Part shown: positions 63,844 to 64,000 of the stretch, one piece after another
How positions within the stretch are numbered: the first letter of the stretch is position 1
Layout: every line of letters starts with the position of its first letter
From: Timema cristinae
Taxonomy: Eukaryota; Arthropoda; Insecta; Phasmatodea; Timematidae
DNA: 64,000 nucleotides
Direction of reading: 5' to 3'
Assembly: GCA_039000515.1 (NCBI GenBank)
Contig: JBCFYV010000012.1
Location: forward strand, 128,226,652-128,290,651
Notes under the pieces: generated by a model
Databases searched by the model: none
Told to the model about the DNA's origin: nothing
What the model saw: the letters and a program-made list of their open reading frames with translations, nothing else
Position numbers and translations under genes: made by a program

Positions 63844-64000
63844 CTGAAATAAAAAATGATATATGTTATGGAAAATATAGTGTGACAATTTAATGATATA
63901 AAAATAGATATCATTTATGATTTCATGATGTTAAAATAACTGTACATTCTAAATAAGCAACTCTTTATGGAGCTGGAGAGTTCAAGGTCACCAGAACATA

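Noticed and set aside
9055..63843. Identification as LRP2 (megalin) or LRP4
   Set aside because: LRP2 has fewer EGF modules before the membrane and a much longer tail; LRP4 lacks the long EGF run. The tail NVEISNPMY plus FANPVY fits LRP1.

Overview
The window is animal nuclear DNA. It has AT-rich introns bounded by GT-AG sites, and nearly a third of it (roughly 20 kb, estimated by eye) is tandem-repeat arrays. It also holds copia, P, Penelope-like and non-LTR elements and tRNA-derived SINE-like repeats. The P element with a THAP-type zinc finger, the copia element and the receptor tail (NPMY and NPVY motifs, charged C-terminus) suggest an arthropod, probably an insect. The species cannot be fixed from sequence alone.

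One host gene dominates: the 3' part of a low-density-lipoprotein-receptor-related protein 1 (LRP1) gene, on the minus strand from 63843 down to its stop codon at 9055. I placed 30 exons, and nearly all join in consistent splice phase. Reading 5' to 3': the last four LDL-receptor class A (LA) modules of one ligand-binding cluster (63.8-61.0 kb); two calcium-binding-type EGF modules (57.2-57.0 kb); a YWTD beta-propeller (55.8-52.1 kb); an EGF module; a second LA cluster of about ten modules (51.9-36.5 kb); an EGF module; a second propeller (36.2-31.4 kb); a run of EGF modules (31.2-20.4 kb); a transmembrane helix (20.3 kb); and a two-exon cytoplasmic tail with two NPxY internalisation motifs (17.5 and 9.2 kb). 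The 5' half of the gene lies beyond the right edge. One exon carrying the middle of an LA module is missing or corrupted between 37.8 and 43.0 kb.

From 1 to 1940 there is a 71-bp array whose unit carries a plus-strand acceptor, a 29-nt exon-like block and a donor. From 1941 to 9054 the sequence is AT-rich and without a convincing gene. The last LRP1 intron (9214-17525) holds a decayed copia element, a foldback element and a decayed P element with perfect 29-bp inverted repeats and an 8-bp target duplication.

The most unusual signal is that many of the tandem arrays are built on exon-intron junctions. Their units contain a splice donor, an acceptor, or in one case most of a coding exon, next to the real junction. 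The clearest example is the tail exon with NPMY, present as one full copy plus two partial downstream copies. Several exons also carry single-base frame breaks where protein similarity continues in the next frame. These look like base-level assembly errors in repeat-rich DNA rather than gene death, and the exact array lengths deserve the same caution.
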